64,000 nt of DNA, taken from NCBI GenBank assembly GCA_030549335.1, contig CM060191.1, positions 5,151,001 to 5,215,000 on the forward strand, written 5' to 3'. Positions 11,220 to 23,483 of the stretch are shown here, piece by piece. A program made the position numbers and the translations under genes. Position 1 is the first letter of the stretch, and each line of letters begins with the position of its first letter. The stretch is from Pontederia crassipes. Taxonomy: Eukaryota; Streptophyta; Magnoliopsida; Commelinales; Pontederiaceae. The notes under the pieces were generated by a model. The model was not told the origin of the DNA. It worked only from the letters and a program-made list of their open reading frames with translations, and did not search any database.

Positions 11220-14200
11220 ACTTTTTTTTTCAGGTGCTCATGGTAACGTGACGAGTACGTAGCCCGCGTCAGTAGAGGAAGGAGGAGGAGGAAGGAAGGA
11301 AGGCAATAAAATTCAATCAGCAACGCCATTAACGCAGCAGGGAGCGCGATGTCGTCGGCGAGAGGGGGATAAATAGTCAGCTAACGTGCGCCTCGGTCTG
11401 CGATTCTGCCGAAACGCATGGCCTCGAGGAGTCCACGAGGGGCGATGGGATTCTGGCAGCGGGGCGGGGGGACAGGGTCCCCATCGCCCGGGCAGAACCC
11501 CTCCCTCCACGTTAATCTTAAAGGGGGGCTTGGAATGAGTCGAAGTTGTGGGTGGTTCCACTTCCTTGGGGGGGTCCCATTGAAAGGGGGTCTCTCTCTC
11601 TCATCCCTCTCGTGGGTCTCGTCTGTCTCGGTTTGGGGCTACGAAAAGGGGAGAGAGAAAGAGATGATGAGGAGGAGGAGGAGGAGAAGTAGTCCAAGTC
11701 CACAGTCCACACCCACTACACCACCCACAACGACGCGATCACACGCGCTGGCTCGACCTGCCCTGCCTCCCTCCCTCGCGTTTGTGCGTGCGACACGAGG
11801 TAACATATAAATTATATTATATTAGGTAAGTTGTCCGCGTATATTTTTTTTATTACAAAAAAGTATTTCAATATATATTAACGAAATGATTTTATTGCAT
11901 CTCTAAAAAAAATATTCAGAAAATCCTTTTTAGAGCGTCAATAATGTGTATTTCAATAAAATATCTTTTTTTAGAAACTTTAGACAGGCGAGTGGATGAC
12001 AGTCAAATACGACAGAATGCAATAGAAAGAACAATGGAAATAAATATATATATTATTGATTTAAAATTTAATATGAACGGCCACCACCATTACGAAGCAG
12101 TTGGCGCCAAGACGACGTCAACCAGCGGCCGTACTCTCCAACACGTTGTGTGTGCATGTGTCCCCCTGTGGACTAATAATTTTTAAGCATCTCGGCGGCA
12201 CGTACTATGCCCTTTTTTTTTAACCTTTTCTTTTCCATTGGCCCCCCCCGTCACGTCAGTGCGGAGATTCGTGATCTGTTTTCTCTCTTTTCTTTATCCT
12301 CCCTTTTGGAGAGAGAATTGAAGTTTTTACGACTGCAATTATCTTTAATTAATTCGGAATATTAATGTTTCAAGGTGTAAATCACAAAACATCTTTTCCT
12401 CATTTGATTAGGCTCAAAGCTTGTATAGACAAAAAGGAACTAGAACCTAGCTACTCGAATGGATAAACTTGAAATTCGTAACACAATGAGAGTTGGTCAA
12501 AGTATGACAAGAGAGAAAAACGACCATGAAATGATATCATTTTGGTGTTACGATGAGAAAAATGTGAAACATTAACATTGGACTAATTAAAAATGATCAC
12601 TGGATCCATTTAATAATACAACAACAACAAAGTCTTATTCCACTAAGTTGGAGACGGCTACATGGATCATACGACGCCATTCCGCTCTATTAGTAACTAA
12701 TTTGTTGATCCATTTAATAATAATAATAATAATAATAATGAAAATAATAATGAAAATGTAAGAGAATGCAGTATTTTAAATTAAGAGATCCTACATATGA
12801 TTTTTTTATTATTTTTATTTTCACTATTCATAGAATCTTCTTTGTAATCGAAGAGTAAATTGATAAAAAAAGGTATAAAAAAATACTATATTTCAATATT
12901 ATAATTAATTATTGGATCTTGTATAATAATCCTTGCAAAAAAAATAGAATGTCTCTATTAAATTTTTAATATTTATTTTTACGATCATTCTATATAAAAA
13001 ATATATTTGCATGTGTTAAAAAAGGATAGATGGTCAAGTGAAAAGGACCAAATTCACATAAAAAAATGAGACGCAATATGGACATTGTCCCTAAACAATT
13101 TAAATTTTTTTTTGGAGATATTATATTATCTTAACTGTTTGATATTGTTCCTCTTTGATTTCTTTTCTCAAGACACGCAGGGTGCAATATAAAAGAAAAC
13201 AAAGCACTTATTGTTATCATTTTAAAATACACTATTATTATTATAAAAATATAAATATTATGATAATAGTGTATTTTAATAACGATGCGGTAAGCGAGTC
13301 AAGAGCCTGGTACTCACAATTTCACATCAGCTTTTTGCACGTATTTCTTTTCTATTATCGAAAGCACGTTAACGAAAATAAGAAAAAAAAAGTCCATAAA
13401 TCGCACGGCGATGTCATGCGGGGTTTTGTCCTGGAGCGTCCCCCGACTAATAATTGCGCTCCCCCACGCGGGGGACACGACCGCTCCGGCTCGGGCACGC
13501 CCCACACGCTTCACGCCGGCGCGCGCGCGCCCGTCGCCTTCTCATCCCCCACCCCCCCGCACACACGCGTCGCCCGGTCCAAACCTCAGCGGAGCCGAGC
13601 CATCCGATTGGCACCTCGTCATGGGCCCCCAACTACGGCCCTCCCCCCTTTCTCCGCGCCCTCACCACCACCACCACCCCCCCCCCCCCCCTTCCGCCAA
13701 AAGTCACACGGCGCGCGGAAGCGGTCGATGCCGACACCGCCCGCCGCCGGGTCCCACCGAAAAAAAAAAAAAAAAAGGACGTGCGGGCAAAAAGACGCCG
13801 CTACGAGGCGCCGTTATCGCCACCTAACGGACCGTTTATTTAAAGGGGAGGGGGACCACGGCCGGCTGGACGGCTGGCTCCTCACGGTTTCCCGCGACCC
13901 TCGTGCTCCACTTCCTCCTGCCCCGCGCCACGTGGCGCCGCGCTCCTCTTAAATGCGCGGTGTGTGCACGACAGCGGGGTGGAGGGCGGCGGACCCGATC
14001 GCCCACCCGGACAACTCGCCGCGGGGCTGCTTTTACCGGGTCCCACCGCGTGCGGTCTCGGGGACAGACTTATGGGTGCTGGTTTTATGGGTGCGGATAG
14101 GAATTTGAGGGCAAAGAAAATTTTAATTAGTTGGCACGCTGCGGAGACCGGACAGGAGGCGGCATTGGGGGCGCATAGCGGTCAAACCGCTTGTTGACTG

Positions 14201-14280
14201 CACCGAGTAAATTTTTATTTTATTTTTGTATTATTTTTTTAGTGTAAAGATGTGTAGTTGTCATTTTTTTAATATAAAAC
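11220..14280. other. GC-rich and AT-rich patchwork upstream of the ERF gene, no supported gene
   Basis: The GC-rich islands at about 11.25-11.80 kb and 13.40-14.20 kb give overlapping open frames in several phases on both strands. This is typical of GC bias rather than coding. Their translations are low-complexity Pro/Arg/His-rich. An ATAAATA box near 11368 could be a promoter element, but no convincing gene follows it. At 13677-13691 there is a 15-nt C run. At about 13214-13290 an imperfect inverted repeat (AAAATACACTATTAT and its complement) could fold into a hairpin. Confidence 0.4.
12619..12706 (-). mobile_element. Degenerate truncated Au-SINE
   Basis: Minus-orientation copy starting CAACAACAACAAAGTC and retaining GGCTACATGGATCATACG. 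It diverges from the consensus at several places, for example TTCCACTAAGTTGGAGAC. Flanks GATCCATTTAATAATA at 12603-12618 and 12707-12722 form a probable 16-bp duplication. The first few bases of this also match SINE sequence, so the exact right border is ambiguous. A short (TAA)n microsatellite follows. Confidence 0.6.
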
Positions 14281-14292
14281 TTTTTTTTTGTG

Positions 14293-14300
14293 TATTTAAG
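14293..14300 (+). promoter_or_regulatory. Candidate TATA box of the upstream ERF gene
   Basis: TATTTAAG lies about 165 bp before the ERF start codon. A purine-rich leader that could be the 5' UTR follows. The position is plausible for a plant promoter but is not otherwise supported. Confidence 0.4.
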
Positions 14301-14462
14301 AGGCCCGAACCCGCAGCATTCCGCCTTGAGGGCGTCTTCTACGGCAAAAAGAAAGGGGAAGGAAGAAAGAAAGGTAACAAGAAACGGCAAGCAAAAGAGA
14401 ACCAGAGCGAGAGAAACCGAAACGAACAGATAGGAGCTGAAGGATCTGTTTCGTTACGTACC

Positions 14463-15302
14463 ATGGCTCCGAGGGAAAAGATGGCCGCCGTCGCTGCTTC
14501 CGCTGCCATCGCTGGAGGAGCGCGGAGCGGTCCTGCGGCCGCCGTCGGTGGAGGTGTAGGGGGAGGAACGAGGGAGATGCACTTTCGGGGGGTGAGGAAG
14601 CGGCCGTGGGGTCGGTACGCGGCGGAGATACGGGACCCGGGGAAGAAGAGCCGGGTGTGGCTAGGCACATTCGACACGGCCGAGGAGGCCGCGCGGGCCT
14701 ACGACGCCGCCGCCCGCGAGTTCCGCGGATCCAAGGCGAAGACAAACTTCTCCTACCCCGACTCCTTCTCCATCCCCCCCGCCGCTCCGGGAGCCGCCGG
14801 GAACGCACCCTCCCGCTGTGGAGGTAGCTCCGCCGGCAGCCCCTGTAGCCAGAGCAGCACCGTGGAGTCCTCCGGTCGCGAGGGGGCGCCGCCGCCGATT
14901 CCACCGCTAGCCGCGCCGCAGCCGCCACCGTCTGCCCTCGATCTCCTCCACCGTGGGGGCCCCAGCGCCGTCGTCGGTCGCTTTCCATTCCACACCTACG
15001 CCACGGCGATCCCCTCGGGGCATCCGTTCTTCTTGTTCGACGCGATCGCCAGATCCGAGAGGCCCCCGGCGGCGGCTGCCCTCTCGCCCGCCTTCCCTCA
15101 CTTCTACCCGCTCTGCCCTCCTGCCGCGATGATGGTCGCTGATTTCCAAGCGCAGGCTGGCCGCAGCGTCCATAGCGACTCGGACTCCTCGTCCGTGATA
15201 GATCTGCGGCGGTCGCCTGGAACCCCGCCGGCGGTGGCGGCGCCGAAAGCCCTCGCCCTTGACCTGGATCTGAACCAGCCGCCGCCGCCGGAAGTCGTTT
15301 GA
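14463..15302 (+). CDS. ERF transcriptional repressor (group VIII, EAR motif)
   Basis: This encodes an intronless AP2/ERF transcription factor of 279 aa. The single AP2 domain covers roughly residues 40-98. It opens with [20 protein letters not shown], carries [19 protein letters not shown] with the Ala and Asp typical of ERF rather than DREB proteins, and closes near [13 protein letters not shown]. The family binds GCC-box promoters in the nucleus. The middle is Pro/Ala/Ser-rich. Near the C-terminus a Ser/Asp stretch ([11 protein letters not shown]) precedes [14 protein letters not shown], an EAR repression motif (LxLxL/DLNxxP), which points to an active repressor of the AtERF3/4-like group. 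The ATG in ACCATGGCT is a strong context and the first ATG after the candidate TATA box. The frame stays open upstream but low in complexity. A second, related ERF repressor lies 8 kb away on the opposite strand. Confidence 0.93.
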   Translation: MAPREKMAAVAASAAIAGGARSGPAAAVGGGVGGGTREMHFRGVRKRPWGRYAAEIRDPGKKSRVWLGTFDTAEEAARAYDAAAREFRGSKAKTNFSYPDSFSIPPAAPGAAGNAPSRCGGSSAGSPCSQSSTVESSGREGAPPPIPPLAAPQPPPSALDLLHRGGPSAVVGRFPFHTYATAIPSGHPFFLFDAIARSERPPAAAALSPAFPHFYPLCPPAAMMVADFQAQAGRSVHSDSDSSSVIDLRRSPGTPPAVAAPKALALDLDLNQPPPPEVV

Positions 15303-17863
15303 TCCCACATGTCGTTCCATCACCTTCTAATAACTCCTCCGTCGCCGGCCGATCCACCGATCGTCGCAAGAGCTCTTAAGTTCAATTTGTTCTCTTTTTT
15401 TTTGTCTTTTTTTAAATTGTTTCTTTTTCCATTGTAGTCTTAGCGAGGAAAAATTTTGTATATAATTAACCCCAGAGAGTGCGAGAAAAAATGAGAAAAA
15501 AAATTAGTGTTTCTATCTCATGTCGGCACTCGGCAATGCTGTAATCATCCTCCTTTCAGAGAGCAAGAAAAATTATAAAATGTTTGGTTTGAAAATTTTA
15601 TCTCCATACTTTTCCGATATTAATTAAATTTCAGCAAACAATCGACCCATCTACTCGTGCCAGCATTTAAATTTAAATACACGATATTTTATATATTATG
15701 ATATTACGAAATAAATTGGGCGGTTGGGTCGTCGTCGTCGCACGGGCAAATGGCCTCGAGATCCGCGACCGACGCGTGTACGACCGCGACGGTGGGCGGT
15801 CGTGATGGGCCACGCAACTTCATCCCTTTTTTATGTCGTCTCCCATGTACGTCCGCATAATTACCGGCTTTTTAGATGTCGAGGCGCCTCGATCCGACGA
15901 CCGCGCTGCCCGCATAAACGGGCGCCGTGCGGTAGAGCCGACACGCCGGTGGGGTCCGCGCACACGCGGCGTGATGGGGATGGGTGCGGCCGCTTTATGC
16001 GCAATTTTTGCTGCGGTTATTTTTTTTCATTTTATCTTATTGGACGATTATATTAGTAATATGTTTTTAATCAATTAATAAATCGTACCCCCAAACTTTT
16101 TTTTATTTTTATTTAAAATATATAATTGGTTGGAGGGGTGGTGCTGCTGGGACGGCGACGCTTGTGGGTCAAGGTGACGTGCGAATAAGCGTGTGGCTGT
16201 GGGGAAGTGGGCGACGGTTGCGGCATGAAGGTGGTCGCGGGGCCCGCAAGGGAGATGCAGATGACCGCGTCGTAACGTATGCGGCCGGTGCCGCCAGCGG
16301 CTCTCGGACCACCCTTTTATATTTTTTTTTCCCAGATCCGAACCCAAATTTGTTAACAATTAATTAATTTCACATTAAAATCATACAAATTATTAACTCA
16401 ATTCAGGATTGGTTGGGATGATGTAAGAAATAGTGCTAAAAAGTGTGAGGTCCACTCCCCACTTTTTATTTATATTTCCTATATTTTTGTCTTGATTGTT
16501 CAATATTATTTTAAATATTCATAAGTGAAAGCATTTATTAAAATATGAATAATCAAATATTTAGTATATATTATCATAGTCATAAGCATTGTCATTATAC
16601 TTTTGAATTAGAAAGAATATCAATAAATGTAGTTCATGGGAATAAACGAAAAAATGAAAAAGAAAAGTCAGAACTAAGACGAGGTGTGCTATATTAATAC
16701 ATTAACAAATAATTATTAATTTAAAACGTATGATTTATATTTATTACATGTATTCACCACCGAGTGAGAATCAAATTACAACTATTATTCGCAAGTAATA
16801 ATATATTATATATGTATAAAATTATAAAATTGGCAATGTGGTAATTCTACTTGCATTTTCCCTCGTCTGTCTTCTACATCACTTAAGAAGTATAAAAAAA
16901 GGAATTCTGCAGGAGGATTCGAGTGGAAGGAGCTCTAATCGTTTGAGCAAGATGGTTGTTTTATGACCTCAAAAAAATTCGTTAGAAGCGTCATTTGTCT
17001 TAATTAGGCTTCTAAACAGGAAAGTGATCCAGATCGGATCGATCTTTCGGTAAAAAAAATCATTTTTTAAGTCAATTTTATTAAGTTATAAAAATCAACT
17101 TAAAGCTATTTAAAAAAGAAAAACAAATCATTAGTGGATCAACCTTTTCAGATCATTTTTCGAATCCCTATTTCAATATTTAATAAATTAAAATTAATAA
17201 CAACATATTTAGCTCTATTTAGTTATAAAACTAATTATATTAATAAAAAGTAATAAATAGAAATGGACTTCACGAGTTTCCGTGATTTTTTCGGATGGAG
17301 TCCGAATTTAAGCAGGTTGGTTTCGCTCTCATTTAAATCTGATTCAGTTTCTTGATTTTTTTTTGTTCAACTTTTTCGAATCGGATACATTTTTTGAATT
17401 CGTCGAACTTTTTTTATAATAAGGGTGTGATTCGAAGAACTCGATTTTGGATTTAGATCTCAGTCCGTGTAGCACATGCATATAATTCTTACTCCGTTGA
17501 GGATTGAACTATAGCACCGGTTTTCCGATATTAGGGTGGGCAATAGGAAGAAAAGAAAAGAAAAAAGAATGCAGGTCAATTGTTTTTTGCGCGAAAATTC
17601 TTTATCTTCTTTTCCGTGATAAAATTTCTTTTATTCTTAAAAATCTAATTCACTTTAACATTTATTATATAATGTCTTATCTATATAATCACGACACCGC
17701 TAAGATTTTAAAAAATCAATGAGGATGAAAAAAATATTTTGATTAGAAGTAAAAATAATTTAGGCTGAAAGTGATGGAAAAGTTGAGAAAATATAAGCGT
17801 ATAATAAAAAAAATCGAGGAAAACCGGAAAATATGTTATATATTAGGGTGAAAAAATTAAAAG
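15303..17863. other. 3' flank of ERF and intergenic DNA, no supported gene
   Basis: The first few hundred bases are the likely 3' UTR. A GC-rich island at about 15.72-16.31 kb contains CG-rich sequence with short overlapping frames on both strands and no recognisable protein. The rest is AT-rich. Confidence 0.4.
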
Positions 17864-18841
17864 GGTTATTTCCATGAACCTCCAATAAACTATCGTGATT
17901 TTTTTGTTCTAACTCCAAACTATGAATTTATTTTTTATATCCATAAACTATCACAATTTTTCACTTTAGTCATTTCATCTACTTCTTTTACGTTTTTTGT
18001 TACTTTTGACTTTTTTCTATTTATGAAAAGACTAAATTACTCTTCACTCCAGAACACATCAAATAATAAATATGAAAAAGAAAAAAGAGTTTTTTTCTCT
18101 CATCTCCCTTGAACTATGAACTTTTTTCGCATTTACCAATAATTTTCAAATATTCCGTGCATCTCCCCTGAACTATGTTACTTTTTTCACTTAGGTTCAT
18201 CCGTCAATGTCTCTTAACTTTTTCATTATTTTTTTAATTATGAAATGACCAAACATCCTCGCGAAGTTTAGAGAAGTGAGCTTAAAATTTAAAAATGTGT
18301 CCCCCCACCACAACAACAATCTCGTCGGCGTGTACGAGGACATCGCCGGCGACCCCTCCGCTCACCATTTTTTTAAGCACATTTATCTGAATTTTGTGAA
18401 GATATTTTGATCATTTCATAATTCAAAAAAAATAAAAAAGTTAACGAAGATTGATGGATGGACCTAAGTGGAAAAAGCAGCGTAATTCACGGGAGGTCGA
18501 TGGAATATTTGAAAATCGTTGGTAGACGCGAAAATAATTTCCAGTAAAAGGAAAAAAATTGTTGGAGTCTTTTTCATAAATGACATTTTTTATTTACCAC
18601 TTTAATGCTTCCAACAAATTTTTTTATTTTTATATTTATCATTTCATATTTTTCTAGAGTGAAGGATAATTTAGTCTTTTCATAAATGAAAAAGTAAAAG
18701 TAACGAAAAACGTAATAAAAGTGGAGAGGAGGACTAAAGTGGAAAAGTCGTGATCGTATAAAGATTCAAAAAAATAAGTTTGTAATTTGATGTTATATGT
18801 GAAATATTATGATAGTTTAAATGAGAGTTATGGAAATAATC
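17864..18841. mobile_element. Foldback (Mutator-like) element with long terminal inverted repeats, nested with a second one
   Basis: The left arm starts GGTTATTTCCATGAACC and runs to about 18090. The right arm, about 18565-18841, is its diverged reverse complement. They share CACTTTAGTC, TTTTACGTTTTT and TTTATGAAAAGACTAAATTA blocks. Flanks AAAAAATTAAAAG and AAAAAATAAAAG suggest a target duplication of about 10-12 bp, fitting Mutator-like MITEs. A second foldback sits inside at about 18090-18565. Its arms share TTTTCAAATATTCC, CACTTAGGT and AATTATGAAATGA blocks. No transposase is encoded, so both are non-autonomous. Confidence 0.6.
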
Positions 18842-19650
18842 AAAAAATAAAAGTAATCCAAATTTATAATTATAAGATACATGGCACAAGTTGCAGTTTT
18901 AAAACTGTGTACTAATACCGGACCCCCACTTAGCTGGGTGCAGGCAAGTGGGCGAGTGGCATGGTCGACCAACAGTCTTTTTATCTTAATATAATGTATA
19001 AAATAGCTTTAAAAAATATTTGAATTCGCTATTAACTAATTATATCATTTCAAATTATCCGTCTAATTATAATGGACGAAACTTGGGTTTTTTTCTCACT
19101 GTTAAAAAGATTAGCAAGCGTTACTTAATGGTGATTTCATATTTTGCTTAATGTAAATTTTAATTTTTTGTCAATGTCTAGATTTGCAACATAATAGAGC
19201 AAGGTTTGTGCAAGTTGTTGTTTTTGTAGTTAAATTAAGGTGTGTGAATATTTAAGTATAGTTGACACAATCGACGATCAAATAGTATAAGTTGTGTTCT
19301 AAAATTGTTGGATGTTACAACTCTCATATTTGATTTTCAAAATTATCACTATGATCAAAATTCAGTCATAACATCGAATTAATTAAGTATTAATAGTCAT
19401 CGAAAAAGAAACTTGTGTGTGAATTAAAATACTTCCTACAATTTGAGCTTATGCGGTATGTACTCTACTTAATACAAAGTGGACTCATGAGAATAATAGA
19501 AAATTTCATAGATACATTAGTCATAAGCCAAGATGCAACGTTCTATTACAATATTTTTCTCTACTTAATTAGTTTTCTAAAAGATCAATCAGCTAAACCT
19601 ATTGTAATTTGGTAGGAAAGAGTAGAAAAATAACTATAACAAATAAACTT
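18842..19650. other. AT-rich intergenic stretch, nothing recognised
   Basis: I see no gene, RNA gene or clear repeat here beyond AT-rich sequence. Confidence 0.4.
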
Positions 19651-20160
19651 ATTCTCTGTAAAAAATTTTTTCCACCGTTGTGTTTCTATACTTGATTTCC
19701 TATATAAGCTATAATGCGTTATCTTTTTACTTTCTTTTCATCATAACTATTTTCTTCCATAAGATTGTAACCAGAGTTATGAAATCCGGATTGGACCGGT
19801 CAGTTCGGTTCGATTTTTCATCAAAATCGGAATGGATAAAAAATCGGATTGAACCAGAAAAAATTAGTTCAACTAGTTGAACCGATTCAATCCGGCTTTT
19901 AAATTTTTTCATTATATTCTCTGTAAATTTTTTTTCCACCGTTGTGTTTCTCTACTTGATTTCCTATATAAGCTATAATGCGTTATCTTTTTACTTTCTT
20001 TTCATCACAACTATTTTCTTCCATAAGATTGTAACCAGTGTTATGAAATCCGGACTGGACGGCCAGTCCGGTTCGATTTTTCATCAAAATCGGATTGAAT
20101 CAGGAAAAACTGATTCAACTAGTTGAACCGATTCAATTTGGCTTTTAAATTTTTGTGTTT
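19651..20160 (+). repeat. Tandem duplication, about 265-bp unit, carrying a transposon end
   Basis: Copy one is about 19651-19915 and copy two about 19916-20160. Each begins ATTCTCTGTA, contains GTGTTTCTNTACTTGATTTCC and ends in the same CCGG-rich segment (GTTATGAAATCCGGA to TTGAACCGATTCAAT). The second copy's CCGG-rich part is the left end of the hAT-like element beginning at 20036. The duplication therefore copied a transposon end together with its flank. Confidence 0.75.
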
Positions 20161-21024
20161 AAAAAATACAAGATTAAAAATTTCAATGATAGAATGAAGT
20201 GAAAAAGGAAACAAAATAAATAATATTGATAGGGAAGAACGGTTTCAGTTAGTTTCTTATTTTAGTATTAAAAAATTCACAATTGAAAATTTGAATGATA
20301 AAATCAAACAAAAAGGAAAGAAAAATATATAATTGTGAAAAGAAAAAAAAAGGAAGATGATGGTGTATAAATGAAGTGAGAAATTTAAGGAGAATAATGA
20401 AATGAGAAATTTATGGAGAAAAAGAGGAAGTGATAGAAAAAGTAAAAATGGAAATAATTGAATGGAGTAAAAGGGAAGGAAAAATAATTAAATAGAAAGA
20501 TATGAAAAAAAGAAAAGATATTAACAGATGAAACAATTAAATTTAAAAGAAAATAAAAGAGATTGATAAAAAATTAAAAGAATAAAATAGTTTTAATTAA
20601 AAAATAGAATTCAATTTCACTCATTATTTTTTAAAACATATTTCGTTAAATAATTAAATTAAATCATTCAACTTCAAACTCTTTTGAATATAATGGATAT
20701 GGAGCTCAAGAATTGTGACATATTTTTTCAATAATATACATATATTCATATTATTGAATGTAGTGAGTCTACATTTTTTTCTATTTTCATTCAAACATAT
20801 TAACTATAATAGATTTTGGATAAATTTATTGCAAATATAAATTAGAAAATGAGAAAAAAAAATGTTCAATACTAGGTACAATATTTTTTATATTATTTTG
20901 AAAGATTATTCATAATATATCTTTGAAATCTTAAAAATAATATTTTAATAATAATCCGATTTAATCCGGTTGAATTCGATTAGACCGGTCGAACCGCGAC
21001 ATCCGTCCGGTTTTAAAAACACTA
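20036..21024. mobile_element. hAT-like non-autonomous element
   Basis: The left end CAGTGTTATGAAATCCGGAC and the right end TTTTAAAAACACTA are inverted relatives. Both ends continue into CCGGT/GGTTCGA-rich sequence. The flanks ATTGTAAC (20028-20035) and ACTGTAAC (21025-21032) look like an 8-bp target duplication with one mismatch. An 8-bp duplication and CAG/TAG termini fit the hAT superfamily. The roughly 990-bp interior is AT-rich with no transposase frame. A related element interrupts the eEF1B-gamma fragment at 41.3 kb. Confidence 0.6.
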
Positions 21025-21252
21025 ACTGTAACACCTGTTCCATGCATATACTTATATTAAAATAAAGTTATGTTGTAACTAGGCTTATTTGTACGACTTA
21101 CCATAATCCAAGCATGATACATGCTCTAACCTAATTCTGTGTTTCAACGCTAGAAGGAAAAAAAGGTTGTGAAAAAGAATAGCTTTTTTTTTTATAATGT
21201 GAAATAAAGTATCCACTAGATTCTGATATTTCCTACAGAAAAAATGCAAATT

Positions 21253-21293
21253 TTATTTATTTATTTATGTATTTATTTATTTATTTATTTATT
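21253..21293 (+). repeat. TTTA microsatellite
   Basis: A run of TTTA units with one TTATG interruption. Confidence 0.8.
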
Positions 21294-21442
21294 TTCATTA
21301 TATATGGAGTTCAAGGACCCGTGAAATTTGATTTCTTTCATGCTATTCATGAAATGTTCACATAAACTGGGCCGGACTCAAAGGACCTTTAATGGATGTT
21401 AACAGAGTTTTATTTTGAAACAATAAAATTTTTTCTTATCTC

Positions 21443-21457
21443 ACAACAACAACAACA

Positions 21458-21517
<60 letters not shown>
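21443..21517 (+). repeat. CAA then TAA microsatellite
   Basis: A short (CAA)n run leads into about 19 units of AAT. The CAA part resembles an Au-SINE tail, but none of the SINE body follows, so I treat it as a simple repeat. Confidence 0.8.
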
Positions 21518-23483
21518 CCGGTCAAATTGATGCTACTTATATTTTCAATTATTCTACCTTAATATTAATTTTTTTATCATACGATATAACGCTTAATCAC
21601 TTGGTCGAATATTTATTATTTCCATGCTCAAGGCTAGCAAAGTTCATTAAATATCTTCCAACTTTAGCCACTCCAACTTCATTTTGTAATTAGAAAATAC
21701 TTTTTATTTATTATTTGGATTTCAATTTACTTAGATAGAATAATTAGTTATAGATATTGGGGTTCGGAATGGATACCAAAATAAAGTTATCTGGATTAAT
21801 GTACCACCCTCCATTATATGAGGATGTTGAGCAACCATCGTACCATTTACTTCTAATCGTTAATGACTTAGTTTGAGGAGCAAATTGATGGTTAAAAAGC
21901 CATCAGATTCCTATGAGCAAAGAAAATCTATAGACTCTTTTTATTAGGAGTTTAAAATGTACAAAATTAGTTAATTTCCATTTTAATATTTCGATAACAT
22001 GTGAATTGGGATATTAAGATCAAAACTTAACCAAGATTTGATCAAATGTACGAAGTTTTGTGAAAATTTTTACAAGAATTCTAAAGATCCTACGAGCAAG
22101 ATTGTAGGATTAAAGGTGATTAATCATGATAATATCATAAAGTGATGTCAATTTGAGGTCAACAAAATTAATTGAAAATAAATCTCTATGAGATTACAAC
22201 TCAAAATGGAAAAAAAACTTTTTTTTTTGTAGAAATAAATCTCTATGAGATTACCACTAAAAAAAATACTCTTTTTTGTGATATATATACATACATATAT
22301 ATATATAGAGAGAGAGATAATTAATATTTTAAAGAATAAAATAAAGATGTTATCTACCTCACCTTATTTTTTATCTTCATCTAAGTGTGATAAACTATTC
22401 AAAAACAAAATTGATACTAATGACTAAGGGTCAATAAAAAAAAATTTAAAAAAGAACTTAATAAGTAATTATTCTACCAATTCATAAGTAAAAAAAATTA
22501 CAATTCCTCAACTTATTTAAAATGTACTATATTACCCTTATAATTTACATATTTTTTATTCACATATTTCTTTTATTAAGAAATTTTTTAATCATTTGAT
22601 TAAAATAATAATATATAATTTTTTTATTACTAAATATGTAATTATTTATTTTTAAAATCATCTTTAATTATTAAATTACTTATTAGCAATTCAATTTATC
22701 AACTATTTTATATCAAAACATATCCTAACACTAATGTTTATTTTTTCATCAGAATCTCAATTAAATCCTAAAAAATCTTAAACATGGATACTTATATAAA
22801 TCTTTCCTCGTGCGGATTTAGGTATTTGCAATATCCAGGCGCCGGGGAACATTATTTATCAGTTATCAGGGCTGTCGGCCATGGCCCCACTCCCCGTCTT
22901 GTCCGAGGAGACCCCCAAAAGCCAACGCAACGGGACGCCCCAAAGGCCGCCTCCTTCTTCTCTCCTACTCCCTCCCTTCCCCCCCAAACTTTATACTATT
23001 ATTATTATTTATCATCTTCTCGAGCTCTGCGTTAAAGATAGGGGAGGGGAGAGAGAGAGAGAGAGAGAACAAAAGAAATGTACTGCATGCACCGACCACC
23101 TGCAGCGGCCGCCGCACACCGTCGCCGCTTCTCTGCCTCTTCGTCCAGTTCCTTCCCCAGCTCTTTCTATCAGCCGTGCATGACATCCAACGCAGTACCT
23201 ACTGCGAGTGCGCATATAATGCAAGAACACGCAGGCATGCATGGATCATGGCCGTGGATGATCGAAGCGGAAGGAAGAAGTACTTGTTAGAGAGCTTAAT
23301 GCATGATATATATACAGTGATCCGTTCTGACCATTCTCCAATGGAGTACAGTACAGTCTTTTTGCAGTCCTCCGTCTCCACTATCATAAAATTAAACTAA
23401 ACAACAGGAGAAACATGAAGGAGAGTTGTGATGCTGAGGAGAGAAATAGGAAGAAACGAACAGTTATTAGTTTGCTCCGGTCA
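21518..23483. other. AT-rich intergenic DNA and 3' flank of the second ERF, no supported gene
   Basis: Up to 22780 the DNA is AT-rich with no features. A GC-rich patch at 22.85-23.25 kb contains a (GA)n run near 23049-23069 and short overlapping frames on both strands, none recognisable. Part of 23.2-23.48 kb is probably the 3' UTR of the minus-strand ERF gene. Confidence 0.4.

Noticed and set aside
13155..13952. Plus-strand open frame of 265 codons upstream of the ERF gene
   Set aside because: Other frames on both strands are open over the same GC-rich island. The peptide is low-complexity (polyPro, polyHis, Lys runs) and no motif is present.
14296..15369. Long minus-strand open frame (357 codons) over the first ERF gene
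   Set aside because: It is antisense to a clear AP2/ERF coding sequence. The translation is Arg/Ser/Pro low-complexity, which is expected from GC-rich codons read backwards.
21443..21458. CAA run as another Au-SINE tail
   Set aside because: None of the conserved AAGCCTTATCCCAC sequence follows, and it merges into a TAA microsatellite.
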